Shown: in pieces, positions 37,283 to 51,668 of the stretch
Layout: each line of letters opens with the position of its first letter
How positions within the stretch are numbered: the stretch's first letter is position 1
From: Bromus sterilis
Taxonomy: Eukaryota; Streptophyta; Magnoliopsida; Poales; Poaceae
Assembly (NCBI GenBank): GCA_950022295.1
Contig: OX465600.1
Location: 30,371,282 to 30,435,281 of the forward strand
Length of the DNA: 64,000 nucleotides
Reading direction: 5' to 3'
Notes under the pieces: generated by a model
Database searches by the model: none
Seen by the model: only the letters and a program-made list of their open reading frames with translations
What the model was told of the DNA's origin: nothing
Translations under genes and position numbers: made by a program

Positions 37283-40200
37283 ACTCGCCCACACTCAAAA
37301 GAATCTCGTCCCGAGATTCAGAAGTCGTCGGGAGGAAGGTGGGGTACTCGGCACGGAGGCGGTCTTCTCTTTCCCACGTTGCTTCTTTCTCGGAGTGATG
37401 TGACCATTGCACTTTGAGGAACTTGATCTTCTGACGACGAGTGACACGCTCTGCGGAATCAAGAATACGAACATGGTACTCTCGATAAGAAAGGTCATCT
37501 TGGAGATCAAGCGTTTCATGGTCGACTTCGCGGATGGGGTCCTTGAAGCAACACCTGAGTTGTGACACATGGAATACATCATGTACTCGGGAAAAGTGCG
37601 GAGGTAGTTCAAGTTGGTAGACAACTTCTCCACTTTTAGCAAGAATGCGGAAAGGTCCGATGTAACATGGGGCCAACTTGCCTTTGATACCGAATCTTTG
37701 GGTTCCCTTCAGAGGAGTAACCCGAAGGTAAGCCTTCTCATAAATATTGTAGCTCTCTTCTCTATGATGACGATCATAGTAGCTCTTTTGACGACACTGA
37801 GCGGCTTTCAATCGATCACGAACAATGCGAACTTTCTCTTCTGCTTCCTTGATCATATCCGGTCCAAAGAGTTGTCTTTCACCGGTTTCTGACCAGTTTA
37901 GGGGTGTTCGACATCGTCGGCCATAGAGGAATTCAAAGGGAGCCATGTTCAGACTAGATTGATAGCTATTGTTATACGCAAATTCGGTGAATGGAAGAGA
38001 TTTCTCCCAATTCTTTCCGAAAGAGATAACACAAGCTCTGAGCATGTCTTCCAAGATTTGATTAACCCTTTCAACTTGACCGCTAGATTGAGGGTGGAAA
38101 GCTGTACTAAAGGAGAGATGAGTTCCCATAGCATTTTGAAAACTTTCCCAGAATCTAGAGGTGAAAAGGCTACCACGATCAGAATTGATCACCAAAGGAA
38201 CACCGTGAAGAGACACGATTCTAGAGACATACAAGTCCGCCAACTAACTAGCAGTTACAGACTCGCGAACTCGAAGAAAGTGAGCAACTTTTGAAAGTCT
38301 ATCAATGACCACGAAGATGGCATCATTTCCTTTCTCGGTTTTTGGAAAGCCGGTGATGAAGTCCATACCGACCTTGTCCCATTTCCACTCGGGAATAGAC
38401 AATGGTTGAAGAGTGCCAGCAGGTCTTTGGTGTTCTGCCTTAATGCGACGACAAACATCACATGCGGCAACAAATTGTGCAATGTCTATCTTCATCCGGT
38501 TCCACCACAATCTCTGGCGTAGATCTCGGTACATTTTTGTGCTACCGGGATGAATTGAGAGGGGAGTGTCATGAGCTTCCTTAAGGATCAGCTGCTTTAG
38601 GTCTTCATTCTCAGGAACTACTAAACGATTTTCAAAGAATATCGTTCCTTGATCATTTGCAGAGAAACATTTAGCAACTCCACTAACAATGTTCTGCTTG
38701 ATCTCTTGAATACTACTATCTTGTTTCTGGGCGGCTATGATTTGATCCTCAAGGGTTGGTTTCGCCACCAAGTTGAAAAGAGATCCACGAGGAACTATCT
38801 CAAGATTGAACTTGCAAAATTCCTCATGAAGAAGTGGTTGATACTGTTGTAACTTGAGGTTCTTACAATACGTCTTATGACTTAGTGCATCAGCCATGAC
38901 ATTGGCCTTGCCGGGGGTGTAAGAAATTCCTAAGTCATAATCTTTTATCAACTCTATCCAGCGTCTTTGCCTGAGATTAAGATCTGGCTGGGTGAATATA
39001 TATTTGAGGCTTTGGTGGTCAGAATAGATCTCACAACAATTACCAAGGAGATAATGTCGCCAAGTCTTCAGGGCATGAACTACGGCAGCGAGTTCAAAAT
39101 CATGGGTTGGATAGTTCTCTTCATGTGGCCGCAACTGGCATGAACCATAAGCTACCACATGTCGATCTTGCATAAGTATGCATCTTAACCCTTGCTGTGA
39201 AGCATCACAATAGATCTTGAAATCCCTTTTGGTGTCTGGAGGTGCAAGTACGGGTGCAGAAGTCAATCTTCTTTTTAGCTCTTGAAAGCTTTCCTCGCAC
39301 TTGGGGGTCCATTGGAATTTCTTATCTTTCTTGAGGAGTTCAGTAAGAGGCTTTGCAACTTTAGACGAAGCGGCGGCAATAGCTTGCTAGGCCAAGGAAA
39401 CTCCTAACTTGCTTAACCGATTCAGGTGGAGTCCAGTCAAGGACGGCCTGAACTCACTCGGGATTGACTGGAATACCTTTCGCAGAAATCACGTGGCCTA
39501 AGTAGGTCACTTCTGGTAGCCAAAATTCACACTTGGAGAACTTGGCATAAAGGCGGTGCTCTCTAAGTTTCATCAATACCAACCTAAGATGTTCTGCGTG
39601 CTCTTCTTCGTTCTTCGAGTAGATGAGAATGTCATCAAGACAAACCACAACAAATTTATCTAGGTACTCCATGAAGATCGAATTCATTAAGCGCGAGAAT
39701 GTGGCGGGGGCATTGGTTAAACCAAAGGACATGACGGTATACTCGTAAAGACCATAACGAGTAGTGAAAGCCGTTTTTGGAATGTCCTCATTTCGGATTT
39801 TGATTTGATGATAACCTAATCTCAAATCCATCTTGGAGAAGAAAGAGGATCCTGCAAGTTGATCATAAAGATCATTGATCCTGGGCAGTGGGTACTTGTT
39901 CTTTATCGTCGCTAGATTTAGCGGGCGATAGTCTACGCACATCCTTTCTGTTCCATCTTTCTTCGTTACGAACAGAACGGGGCAACCCCATGGCGATGAG
40001 CTAGGGCGGATGAAGCCTTTTGCCAACGAATCATCAAGTTGGGTTTTTAGCTCAGCTAACTCATGTGCGGCCATTCTATATGGGCGTCTGGAAATTGGGG
40101 ATGTGCCGGGTATAAGATTAACTATGAATTCTACACACCTGTCGGGTGGCATTCCCGGAAGCTCTTCAGGAAAGACATCCAGGAAGTCATGAACCACCGG

Positions 40201-41731
40201 AACATCATCAAGGTCTGGAAGGGGAAGCACATTCAAAGTATGCATTTGGGTTCTCGAGCTGGGTGATGTGTAGTCAATGATCTGGCCTGAAGGATGGGTG
40301 AGTTTAACTGATTTGGCTTTACAATCAAGGAAAGCATTATGCCTTGATAACCAATCCATTCCTAGGATGACATCAATGTCTGAAGACTTGAGGGCTATAA
40401 GAGAAGCAAGGAATACTAGACCCTCAATTGCAATTTGATTGCCATGGCTTACTCTATTAGTTTTCCACTTTGAACCAGGAGTTTGAATGATCATTGGAGA
40501 AAACATTTCTTCAAAGGGGAACTCATGACGAAGTGCATAACCCTCCGACATGAATGAATGAGAAGCTCCTGGGTCGAAAAGAACGGAGGCGGGGATATGA
40601 TTGACTGGGAGTGTGCCAAGAATGACGTCAGAAGCAGTAGTGGTTTCCTCAACTGAGATTTGGTTCACACAACCACTACTAGGGAATGAAGGCTTTGCTG
40701 GGAAGGCTTTGGTGACTGATTTCTTTGGAGGTTTGGGTCGAGAATGACGTGGTGCCATCAAGACCTGAGGGCATTGACGATAGTAATGGCCTGGAAGACC
40801 ACACTTAAAGCATACCCTGTCTGAAATATTGGGAGTGGGATTACTTGACTACACACCATCATTCCGGGGTGGAATAATGTGTTGAGGTGGATGGCATATA
40901 TTCGGTGGTGGCCTCTGGAGAAGGTTTTGAGGTATGGTTCTGGTTGGAATCCAAATTCGGCGTTTCTGAGGGGCTGAACTTAAAGAAGGAGCAAGCTCAA
41001 GAGCATGCTTGCGGAACTCTTCGAACACTTCATTGCCATGCTCAACTCTAAAGGATCTGTTGACTAAATCCTCAAAGGTGGCAAATTCGATGAGGTTGAG
41101 ATCATGGCGAAGGATGGGGCTAAGTCCCTTACGGAACCTTGCCTGCTTTCTGGCATCGGTGGTGATCTCATCTTGGGCATAACGAGCAAGATGGTTGAAT
41201 TCTCTCACATACTCATGCATGGACATCTCTCCTTGTGTTAGACTGCAGAACTCTTCCTTCTTGCGCTCCATCAGTTCATCCAGAATGTGATACCCTCGAA
41301 AGGCAACACGGAACTCCTGCCAAGTCACTAGGTGACCATCTGGCTGCATAGAAACATAGTTCTCCCACCATTGAAGAGCAGCACCTTCCAGAAAGTATGC
41401 CGCGAATATAACTCGATCATCGGGAGCAACATGTGCATTATCAAGCTTACACTCGATGGAACGGAGCCAATCATCAGCTTCAAGGGGCTCAGAAGAACAT
41501 CGGAATACCGGTGGCTTGAGGAGGATGAAGTCTTGGATGCTCACAACCACATTGCAATGACGTGAGGTATTCTGCTCGATGAGCTCCAGAAGGCGTGTTT
41601 GGTGACGTCTATTTTGCTCGGCTTCCATCATGATTTTCGCCACAGAAGGCGGTGGTAGAGGTTCATCATCATTTCGATTCCGAACACGGTCTCAATTTCG
41701 ACGAACAGCACTACGAGTTCCACCTGACATC
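37260..41731 (-). pseudogene. K3 gag-pol, multiply broken
   Basis: Same layout as K1, starting at the ATG at 41731 and stopping at TAA (37260-37262) inside the LTR. Gag, zinc knuckle, DPG protease, RT, RNase H, integrase and chromodomain can all be followed. Breaks: a TGA early in gag (CGA in relatives), TAG at 40849-40851, TGA at 39454-39456, a 10-bp deletion near 39364 that shifts the frame between RT and RNase H, and TAG at 38244-38246 in integrase (CAG in K1). The RT box reads CLDD instead of YLDD, so the enzyme was damaged even apart from the stops. Confidence 0.92.
37283..37303 (-). other. K3 polypurine tract
   Basis: Minus-strand TTTTGAGTGTGGGCGAG next to the LTR. One G to T change interrupts the G run found in K1 and in the second K3 copy. 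Confidence 0.8.
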
Positions 41732-42202
41732 CTGTGTGATAAAAATCAACAATCAGAACAGGTTGTATGATGGAATCAAAGACAAGAAGGACATGATGAA
41801 GACGGAAAAGAGTACAATGCGAAGGCAATTAATCACATAAACTTGGAACCAATCCGGCAGCATAACGGCTACACCGGGATGGAAAATGAAACAACCTCGA
41901 GGAGATTGGACATAACTTCCTCAAGGAACTCAAAACACGGAGACTCTGGACGACCACAACTGTCCTACGGCTACAAGGAAGCACTCAGCGAGATGTTCTA
42001 GTCACACATAGATGACCCTAGTCCTATCATCCCGTAGAAAAGGTAAGGGTGACTCAGAACTCAGATCGATGAGGGTAAGGAGAAAAAGAAGCCTTACGTT
42101 GTTCCCTTTATACCCAAGTAACTATATAACTATAGAATGCTAGACTCGACTTCGACCAAGGTTTAAATAATCCTACAGACAGTCCTGCTCTGATACCAAG
42201 TC
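41732..42202 (-). other. K3 leader and primer binding site
   Basis: 455-bp leader as in K1, then TGGTATCAGAGC on the minus strand (42198-42187), 4 bp from the LTR. The TATA-like motif has one base lost or changed (minus-strand TATAAAGG near 42113-42106). No extra ORF is present here. Confidence 0.85.
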
Positions 42203-42854
42203 TGTCGGGAACCGGGGTTAGCGTATGTAATTCCAGTCACGATGCAATCACATGGAGAGCCGAGAACCGTACCCACTTGTCTAAGCAGACAAGGCCAAGC
42301 ACAGAACGTTCTCGGTAAGCACCGAACGTGAGGGGCATCCCGTCCAGGCCGGATGATCAACTGAGATGGGTCCTCATCGTCCGCTCACAAGTCTAAATGC
42401 TTATGGGTGGTGAATCCCATACTCATAGACAAGTCGCCTCAATCATGTTATCGATTGAATCCCAACTCTTAAATAGACTTACTCCAGCCCGATCACTTAG
42501 TCGGGGTCTAGGGAGGGCTCGATCATACAACAAAGTGTGCACGTGGCAGAGCCACGAGCAATCGCATCGCGATGCCCCAAGCTGCGCACATCTAAGGGCC
42601 CTTGGTGTATAAAAGACCGCCAGCCAGATCACAACTAAGGTCTCGAAAACCCATACTAAGACATGCATGTTATAAACATACACGCATCACACATGCCTAG
42701 TATGAACAGCAAATATCATCACATAACTCTACAAAGTGTAACTTTATTGACTTACACATAGAACATACAAAGATCACATGTCTGTGATCATCATTACATC
42801 ATACAACGGAAGCAAATTAGGTCTGAGTACAGACAAGTTTAACAAATGGCTTAG
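42203..42854 (-). repeat. K3 middle LTR, first part (652 bp)
   Basis: Begins TGTCGGGAACC after the primer binding site and is cut at AAATGGCTTAG by K4. The remainder is 56938-60037. Without K4 and its target copy the LTR would be 3752 bp, against 3754 bp for its partner. Confidence 0.93.
42850..42854. repeat. Left target-site duplication of K4 (CTTAG)
   Basis: Repeated exactly at 56933-56937. Confidence 0.95.
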
Positions 42855-45800
42855 TGTCGGGACTCGGGGTTAGCGTATGCAAGTCCAGCTAAGACATAGT
42901 CATATGGAGAGCCGAGAACCGTACCCACTTGTCTAAGCAGACAAGGCCAAGCACAGAACGTTCTCGGAAAGCATCATACGTAAGGGCATACCATCCAGGC
43001 CGGATGATCAACTGAGATGGGTCCAAATTGTCCGCACACAAGTCGAATGATATGGGTGGTGAACTCCCATATTCAAAGACAAGTCGCCTCAACCATACTA
43101 TCGACTATCTCATAACTCTTACATAGACTTACTCCAGCCCGATCACTTAGTCGGGGTCTAGGGCGGGCTCGATCATACCACAAAGTGTGCACGAGACAGA
43201 GTCTCGAACAATCGCATCGCGATGCCCCAAGCTGCGCACATCTAAGGGCCACTTGGTGTATGAAAGACCGCCAGCCAGATCACAACTAAGGTCTCGAAAA
43301 CCCATACAAAGACATGCATGTTATAAACATACACGCAGCACACATGCCTTGTATGAACAACAGGTATCATTGCAATTCTCTCCAAAGTATACATTTTTAT
43401 TGATAACTCTTATAGAGTGCATACAGAGATCACAAACATGTGATCCAACATTACAGCACAAACGGAAGCAAATTATGTCTGAGTACGGACAAGTTTAACA
43501 AATGGCTTAAGAAGCCTTATTTAAACACAAGCCCTCCACGAGGGAACCAGTCGTCTGACTGGGACTATACTAGCTTCATCTTCAGTCGTCCAGCTCGATG
43601 AAGAAGCCACCTTCGGGGTCAGTGGTTTCATCTAAAACATAGATTAAGCAAACGTGAGTACAAAATAGTACTCAGCAAGACTTACATAGGAGCTATACTA
43701 CTCATGCACATATATCAAGGTAAAGGGAGGTGGGGTTCACTTGCAGAAATGCCAGCTTTGACTTGGCTAGTCCTGAACTACGAGTACCAGACTTTGAGGT
43801 AAGAAGCGTACACGAGTCCACTACTTTCTCTAACCAATTACACCACTATGGTGCCTTTCTCGACTTCCCCACGAGAAAGCACGCCATAGCACTCACACTT
43901 ATCTTGGTGTGTTTTAGAAGTATCCAGTTCAAGTTGTCTAATAATCAAGCTAAGCTTTCCAAGCAGTCCATAACCGCGGACGCGACTATTCAAATAGTTT
44001 TGTTAACCCTGTAGGGGTGTACAACTACACACACATGATCAACATTTACCGCCTTTGATCTCGACACCATTCAAGGGGTGCCAGCGAGGATGCTCACCAC
44101 AACTGTTACCTCATAGCCGATCTAGTCCGAGAAAACCGCCTACTTGGGTTGGCTACCACTATCGTGAACCCGACCGGTTTACCGAAGTGGACCCAAGTGA
44201 TGTGTGCGTGGTGCATAAGCCGGTCTCGGGTGAGCCGTTCTCTCACTTAGCAGCCAGGCCACAGACCTACCAGAACTCCGAACTATTGCGACATCTGGAC
44301 ATCGAAAGGGATGAGTTAGTAAGTTGAGAGGGGTCAGTGAGCCCAATGTGTGGTTGTACTCTTCATCTTGGATCACCACACAAGAACTCGGACTTAGGGC
44401 GGTGTTCAACGAGACAACCCACCGTGTACTCCTACACAGCCTCTCATCGTTCACCTTGTATTAGGGTCGATTCACCAACACTTTTCTGCCATCATCAACA
44501 TGATCACTACCATCCCGACTCACATCACAGTATCATCATGGTATCATACTAATCATGCAATAAGAGATAACATTTGCAGGGGCCACAGGATATTAAACAA
44601 CTCCTACATTTTCTAGGATTGTGGTTTGCTTACTACTATGACAAAATGATAGGTCATGCAAAGGAATGGGTTCATCTATGCGATAGAATCGTTATCATGG
44701 TGATCATCCTATACAATGCATAAGCGAGACATGAGAGGGAAGTGGGATTTTATCGACATGATCAATGGGGGTTTGCTTGCCTTGCTGACAAGGTTCGGGT
44801 TCAGGGTCTTCAACGAAGGGGGCAGCCTCCTGCTCCGGTTCCACCTCTACTCGACAAACAACAAACAAGGTAGCAAAGTAAATACAATGCACAATCACAT
44901 GATGGAAGGTTGAAACTTGATGTATATGCTTTGATATGTGAAGAAATTCCATTTAAATGGAGTATATTGCAAATTGAATTGCAAATTCAAACTCCAATTT
45001 GAATTCAAACTTGACCAAGTTACATGTGACATTGTTTGATCAATTTGAACCTTTTGGAAATGTGTATGATATGCCTCTGAAGTGTGGTTGAAATGTAGCA
45101 TAATTCCATGGTCCAAGTTGCAAAATCATTTGAATTGAATTTGAATTAATTCCAAATAAATCAAATGACATATGCTACTGGTCCCATTTTAAAATCAACC
45201 CAAACATAGTTGAAAGTTGGATTTTTGGATAGCTTATTTTCTCCTGATCATTTTTCATATATTATTTGTCCAATTTGGAGTTAATATGAATTTCCAAAGT
45301 TTGAGCTATTTTCTGGATTTTCTAGAATTTCTTTAATTCAATTTATTCTGGAAATTCATTTACTGCGTCATGCTTGCGCAAGGGTGATGTCAGGGGGGGT
45401 CTGACGTGTGGGGTCGGCCTGTCAGTGGCTGGGCTAATTAAACTGGCTGGGTTAACTTAACCAGTGGCTTAATTAAGCCACTTGGCCCACTTGTCATCGA
45501 CTCTGGGGGGTTATTAGGGGTGTATTAGCGAGGGGGTTTAGGTTAACCCACCGGCGGCTAAACGCCGGCGGCCTGGCCACGGTGGCGCTGCATGGAAGGA
45601 CGAATCCGACGTCCATTTGAAGCGTTGCGACCTCCAACTTGAAGCCCTTGCCGTTGCGCGTCGAAAGAGACCAACTCCAAGTGCTGGGGTGCCCTGTACG
45701 CTCGCTGGCGTCGAGTTTTGCGGCGACGGAGCGACGGTTGCGAGCTGGAATTCGCTACAAGGCGCGAATGGAAGTGGGGCTAGGCTGGTTTGAAGCAGTG

Positions 45801-46925
45801 GAGCACGGGGAACGCGATGGACAACAAGGCGAGCTCGATTGCGTAATAGGTGGTCGTTGCCATGGATCCCGGCGGCGAGGAGTTTCGGCTCTCATGGCGG
45901 CCATGGCTAGAGGAAGCAATCGAGGGGGATAAGATAGGGGTTTTGATCCCGCGCTCACCAGGAACTCAGCAGAGCAGGCGGTGAGGTAAACGGCGGCGTG
46001 ATGATGACGAATTCGACGATGAGTTCTTGCGGGTCCGGCGGCGGCTCGAGCTCGATTCCGGTGACTAGGAGGGCTCCGGGCTCGCCTTCTTCTGCAGATA
46101 GATGAAGAGCTTGAAGGGGAACACGGGGGACAGCTCGGTGAAGGTCCTCGTCGTCGTTGGCTGCGTGTGCTCGGCGTCGCGCTCCGGCGATCCTCTCGGT
46201 CTTCTCCAAATCCGGCGAAAACGGAGGGGGCAAGTGCACTGGAGGGAGGGGAATGGAGCTGGGCGTCTCCAGGACGTCTCCAGACGGGATAACGGCGCCT
46301 GGGGGGCCCTCCATGCAGGCAGGTGGCGTGGCGGCCGCGGCATGCCGGCCACCGAGCTGCTTGCTGCCGCGCTGGAAGAAGACAAGGGTCCAGGTGGGCT
46401 TGGGCTGCTTGAACGGTAAGTTGGGCCGAGGTGGCCCAGGTAATTGGGCTACTTTCTGTTTTCTATTTTCCTCTCTGTTTTTCTTTCTGCTATTTGTTTA
46501 GGCTAGCTAAAAAAATAGCAAGCCATTTTATTAAATGCTCAAAAATTTTATATGGCCTCATAATAAAATAGACTAGCCACTTATAAACTTTGAACATTTT
46601 TAAAATTCAAATGATTTGAACTTTAAATCAAATAGGGGTTTTTGATTAATTCCAAGGCACTGTTTGAATATTTGAAAAATCTATGAGCATGGGGTGGGTC
46701 CCACATCACTTGAAATGTGATCACACTCATTTATAAGATTGTTCAAAAATCTAACATGAATTTTTGGAGAAGATTTTTATCTGGCCTTTTGAAATAATTC
46801 ATCTGGGGGGCGTTCCTTCTCCCATTTTGCTTTTGATTTGGATTTAAAGGATTTCTTTTGAAATTTTGACATGATGCAAGAGTACTGGCTAAGCCTAGCA
46901 CATTACCTAACAGAGGGTTCTAACA
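42855..46925 (-). repeat. K4 3' LTR (type B)
   Basis: TGTCGGGACT...GGTTCTAACA; both ends have a changed base relative to its relatives. GC-rich island about 45360-46440. Confidence 0.92.
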
Positions 46926-49900
46926 ACTCGCCCCCACTCAACAAAATCTCATCCCGAGATTCAGAAGTCTGCGGGAGGAAGGTGGGGTACTCGGCATTGA
47001 GACGGTCTTCTCTTTCCCACGTAGCTTCTCTTTTAGAGTGGTGTGACCATTGCACTTTCAGAAACCTAATCTTCTGACGACGAGTGACACACTCTGCGGA
47101 ATCAAGAATACGAACGGGGTATTCTCGATAAGAAAGGTCATCTTGGAGATCAAGCGTTTCATGGTCGACTTCGCGGATGGGGTCCTTGAAGCAACGCCTG
47201 AGTTGGGACACATGGAATACATCATGTACTCGGGAAAGGTGCGGGGGGTAGTTCAAGTTGGTAGGCAACTTCTCCACGTTTAGCAATAATGCGGAAAGGG
47301 CCGATGTAACGTGGGGCCAACTTGCCTTTGATACCGAAACGTTGGGTTCCCTTCAGAGGAGTAACCCGAAGGTAAGCCTTCTCATCCAGATTGTAGCTCT
47401 CCTGCCTATGATGACGATCATAGTAGCTTTTCTGACGAGACTGGGCTGCTTTCAATTGATCACGAACAATGCGAACTTTCTCTTCTGCTTCCTTGATCAT
47501 ATCCGGTCCAAAGAATTGTCTTTCACCGGTTTCTGACCAGTTTAGTGGTGTTCGACATCGTCGTCCATATAGGAGTTCAAAAGGAGCCATGTTCAGACTA
47601 GATTGAAAACTATTGTTATAAGAAAATTCGGCGAATGGAAGAGACTTCTCCAATTCTTTCCGAATGAGATAACACAAGCTCTGAGCATGTCTTCAAGAAT
47701 TTGGTTAACCCTTTCGACTTGACCGCTAGACTGAGGATGGAAAGCCGTACTAAAGGAGAGATGAGTTCCCATAGCATTCTGAAAGCTTCCCCAAAATCTA
47801 GAGGTAAAAAGGCTACCGCGATCAGAATTGATTTCCAAAGGAACACCGTGAAGGGATACAATTCTAGAGACGTACAAGTCCGCTAACTGGCTAGCAGTTA
47901 TAGACTCGCGAACCGGAAGGAAGTGAGCAACTTTGGAAAGCCTATCTATGACAACGAAGATGGCATTGTTTCCTTTCTGGGTTCTTGGAAAGCCGGTGAT
48001 GAAATCCATACCGACTTTGTCCCATTACCACTCGGGAATAGACAAAGGTTGAAGTGTACCAGCAGGTCTTTGATGTTCGGCCTTAATGCGAAGACAAAAA
48101 TCACATTCGGCAACAGATTGAGCAATGTCTCTCTTCATCCTGGTCCACCAAAATCTCTGGCGTAGATCTCGGTACATTTTTGTGCTACCGGGATGAATTG
48201 AGAGGGGTGTGTCTTGGGCTTCGTTGAGGATGAGTTGCCTTAGTTCCCTATTCTTAGGTACTACCAAACGATTTTCAAAGAATACCGTCCCTTTGCTATC
48301 TGTGGAGAAACATTTAGCAACTCCGCTAGCAATGTTCTCCTTGATCCGGCGAACACCTCGTGCACGCCTTTGGGCAACTATAATTTGATCCTCAAGAGTT
48401 GGTTTCGCCACCAAGGTAGAAAGATAGCCATGAGGAACAATCTCAAGATTGAGCTTGCGAAAGTCCTCATGAAGAAGTGGTTGATACTGTTGTAACATGA
48501 GGTTGTTAAAATACGACTTACGACTTAGTGCATTAGCCATGACATTGGCTTTGCCTGGGGTGTAAGAAATTCCTACGTCGTAATCTTTTATCAACTCAAT
48601 CCAGCGTCTTTGCCTGAGGTTAAGATCTGGCTGGGTGAAAATGTATTTGAGGCTTTGGTGGTCGGAATAAATCTCACAACGATTACCAAGGAGGTAATGT
48701 CGCCAAGTTGTTAGGGCATGAACTACGACAGCGAGTTCAAGGTCATGGGTAGGATAGTTCTCTTCATGTGGCCGCAACTGGCGTGAAGCATAAGCTACCA
48801 CATGTCGATCTTGCAGAAGTATGCATCCTAACCCTTGCCGTGATGCGTCACAATAGATTTCGAAATCCTTTTTGGTGTCTGGAGGTGCAAGTACAGGTGC
48901 AGAAGTCATTCTTCTTTTTAGCTCTTGAAAGCTTTCCTCGCACTTGGAAGTCCATAAGAATTTCTTATCTTTCTTGAGGAGTTCAGTTAGAGGCTTTGCA
49001 ACTTTAGAAAAGTTCTCGACGAAGCGACGACAATAGCTGGCTAGGCCAAGAAAACTCCTAACTTGCTTAACCGATTCAGGTGGAGTCCAGTCAAGGACGG
49101 CCTGAACTCTCTCAGGATTCACAGCAATGCCTTTTGCAGAAATCACGTGGCCTAAGTAGGTCACTTCTGGTAGCCAGAATTCACACTTGGAGAATTTAGC
49201 ATACAGGCGATGCTCTCTAAGTTTCATCAATACCAACCTAAGATGTTTTGCGTGCTCTTCTTCTTCGAGTAGATGAGAATGTCATCAAGATAAACTACAA
49301 CAAATTTATCTAGGTACTCCATGAATATCGAATTCATCAAGCGCGAGAATGTAGCGGGGGCATTGGTTAAACCAAAGGACATGACGATGTACTCGTAAAG
49401 ACCATAACGAGTAGTAAAAGCCGTTTTGGGAATGTCCTCGTTTCGGATTTTGATTTGATGATAACCCAATCTCAAATCCGTCTTGGAGAAGACAGAGGAT
49501 CCTGCAAGTTGGTAATAAAGATCATTGATCCTGGGAAATGGGTACTTGTTCTTTATCATCGCTAAATTTAGCGGGCGATAGTCTACGCACATCCTTTCTG
49601 TTCCATCTTTCTTCTTTACGAACAGAACGGGGCAACCCCATGGCGATGAGCTAGGGCGGATGAAGCCTTTTTCCAACAACGCTTCTAGTTGGGTTTTAAG
49701 CTCAGCTAACTCACGTGGGGCCATTTTATATGGGCGTCTGGAAATTGGTGCGGTTCCTGGTATAAGATCCACTATAAACTCTACACACCTGTCGGGTGGC
49801 ATGCCCGACAACTCTTCAAGAAAGACATCCGGGAAGTCACGAACCACCGGAATATCTTCAAGTTCGGGAAGGGGAAGTAAATTCAAGGAATGCACTTGGG

Positions 49901-51335
49901 TTCTTGTTCTGGGTGAGGTATAGTTGACGGTTTTGCCTGAATGGTGGGTGAGTTTCACGGATTTTCCTTTGCAATCCAGGTAGACATTCTGTCTTGATAG
50001 CCAATCCATGCCAAGGATGACATCAATATCTGAAGACTTGAGGGCTATGAGTGAAGCAAGGAATACTAAACCCTCAATTGCAATTTGATTACCATGGCTC
50101 ACTCTATTAGTTTTCCATCTTGAACCTGGAGTTTGAATAACCATTGGGGTGGACAATTCAACAAAAGATAACTCATGACGAAGTGCATAACTTTCCGACA
50201 TGAATGAATGAGATGCTCCTGGGTCGAAAAGAACGGAAGTAGGAATATAATTGACTGGGAGCGTACCAAGAATGACGTCAGTGGTGTCGTCAGTCTCTTC
50301 GGCGGCAATTTGATTCACACGTCCACGAGTGGCGGGAGGAGCGGGTTTGGCGGTGTAGACCTTCTGGGGTGGCTTGCCACGACCATTGTTCTGGGGACAC
50401 TCACGAGAATAGTGGCCTGCCTGACCACACTTGTAACAGGCTCCGAAAACAGTGCGTGGAGCTGGGTTGTTTGGTGGAGCTGGGTGGAACTGAGTTGGTG
50501 GATGAGGCGCCACATAGGATGGCCTCGGTGGGTTGTTCTGGCGGAACATATTGTTTGGGATCCAGATCTTGCGCTTCTGGGAGCCAGAACTGGATGAACT
50601 GTCATCTCTAGGGTGTTTGCGAAAGTCGTTGGGGGTGTTCATGTCCTCTGCCTTGATGGCCTTGTTGACAAGGACCTGGAATGTGGCAAAGTCATGTAGG
50701 TTGAGCTCACGACGGAGTCCAGAGTTGAGGCCACGACGGAACCTCTCTTGCTTCTTGGAGTCGGTGGGGACTTCTTCAGTAGCATAACGAGCCAGTCGGT
50801 TGAAGTCACGACTAAACTCGTCAACGGTCCTTCTGCCTTGGGTGAGGTTGCAGAACTCCTCACGCTTGCGGTCCATAAGACCCTTGGGAATGTGGTGCTC
50901 ACGGAAGGAAGTGCAGAATTCATCCCAAGATGCAGGCGGTCCAACGGGACGCATATTCAGGAAGTTCTCCCACCAAGAGCTAGCTGCACCTTCGAGGTGA
51001 TAGGTGGCATAGCTGACCTTGTCGCCATCTGCAACATGGCCTGCTTGGAGCTTCCTCTCGATGCTGCGAAGCCAGTCATCGGCGTCAATGGGCTCGGTGG
51101 AGTAACTGAAAACCGGGGGATGAAGTCGGATGAAGTCGTTCAGGGACACCAACTCGTTGCACTGCTGAGTGGTGTTGCGTGCAATGACTTCCAGCAGGTG
51201 GTGAGAGTCCCGACGGTTCCTCTCAACCTCCATCAGAACCTGAGCCATCGTGGGTGGGGGTGGAAGGTTGCCTTCCTCCTGGTCATTCCCACAACCTTGG
51301 TTACGACCAAGCTGGCCACGGGTTCCTTGAGACAT
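46903..51335 (-). pseudogene. K4 gag-pol, three frameshifts and one stop
   Basis: From the ATG at 51335: gag with WWENF, zinc knuckle [17 protein letters not shown] protease and RT with YLDD are open to about 49240, where four bases are missing relative to K3 and the frame shifts. RNase H and integrase zinc site follow (49236-48025), then TAA at 48025-48027 (lysine in relatives), the integrase core, a one-base loss near 47650, and a one-base gain in a G run near 47246. Chromodomain and TAA (46903-46905) lie at the LTR edge. The gag N-terminus and linker are clearly different from K1 and K3, whereas pol is close to them. Confidence 0.92.
46926..46946 (-). other. K4 polypurine tract
   Basis: Minus-strand TTTTGTTGAGTGGGGGCGAG directly before the LTR; part of the pol frame, as in K1. 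Confidence 0.82.
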
Positions 51336-51668
51336 CCTGAAGGTGAAAAACCAAAGTCAAACAGAGTTGATTTGAAGAGTCTAATCAAGGTATTGAAGTA
51401 CTGGAAGGATTACAGAGCAAAGGAAGTAATCATCTCGACAACATGGTGATAAAAGCATACAAGCCATATATTCACAAGCTGTCATACAAACCATACATCG
51501 TTCTAGTACAAGCACAAAGCTAATACAAACGTGATGAAGATGATACATCCTTCAGAGGCACTCTGACTTCCTATACATTATTTATCTAAGCCTCTGGAAT
51601 CTTAGACACCTTGCGTACAATACACTACAATACTACTACATCCTCACTAAGTAAGACCACAGGAGGTC
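51336..51668 (-). other. K4 spacer between extra ORF and gag
   Basis: 333 bp with no convincing coding frame. It separates the stop of the upstream ORF from the gag ATG. Confidence 0.6.
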
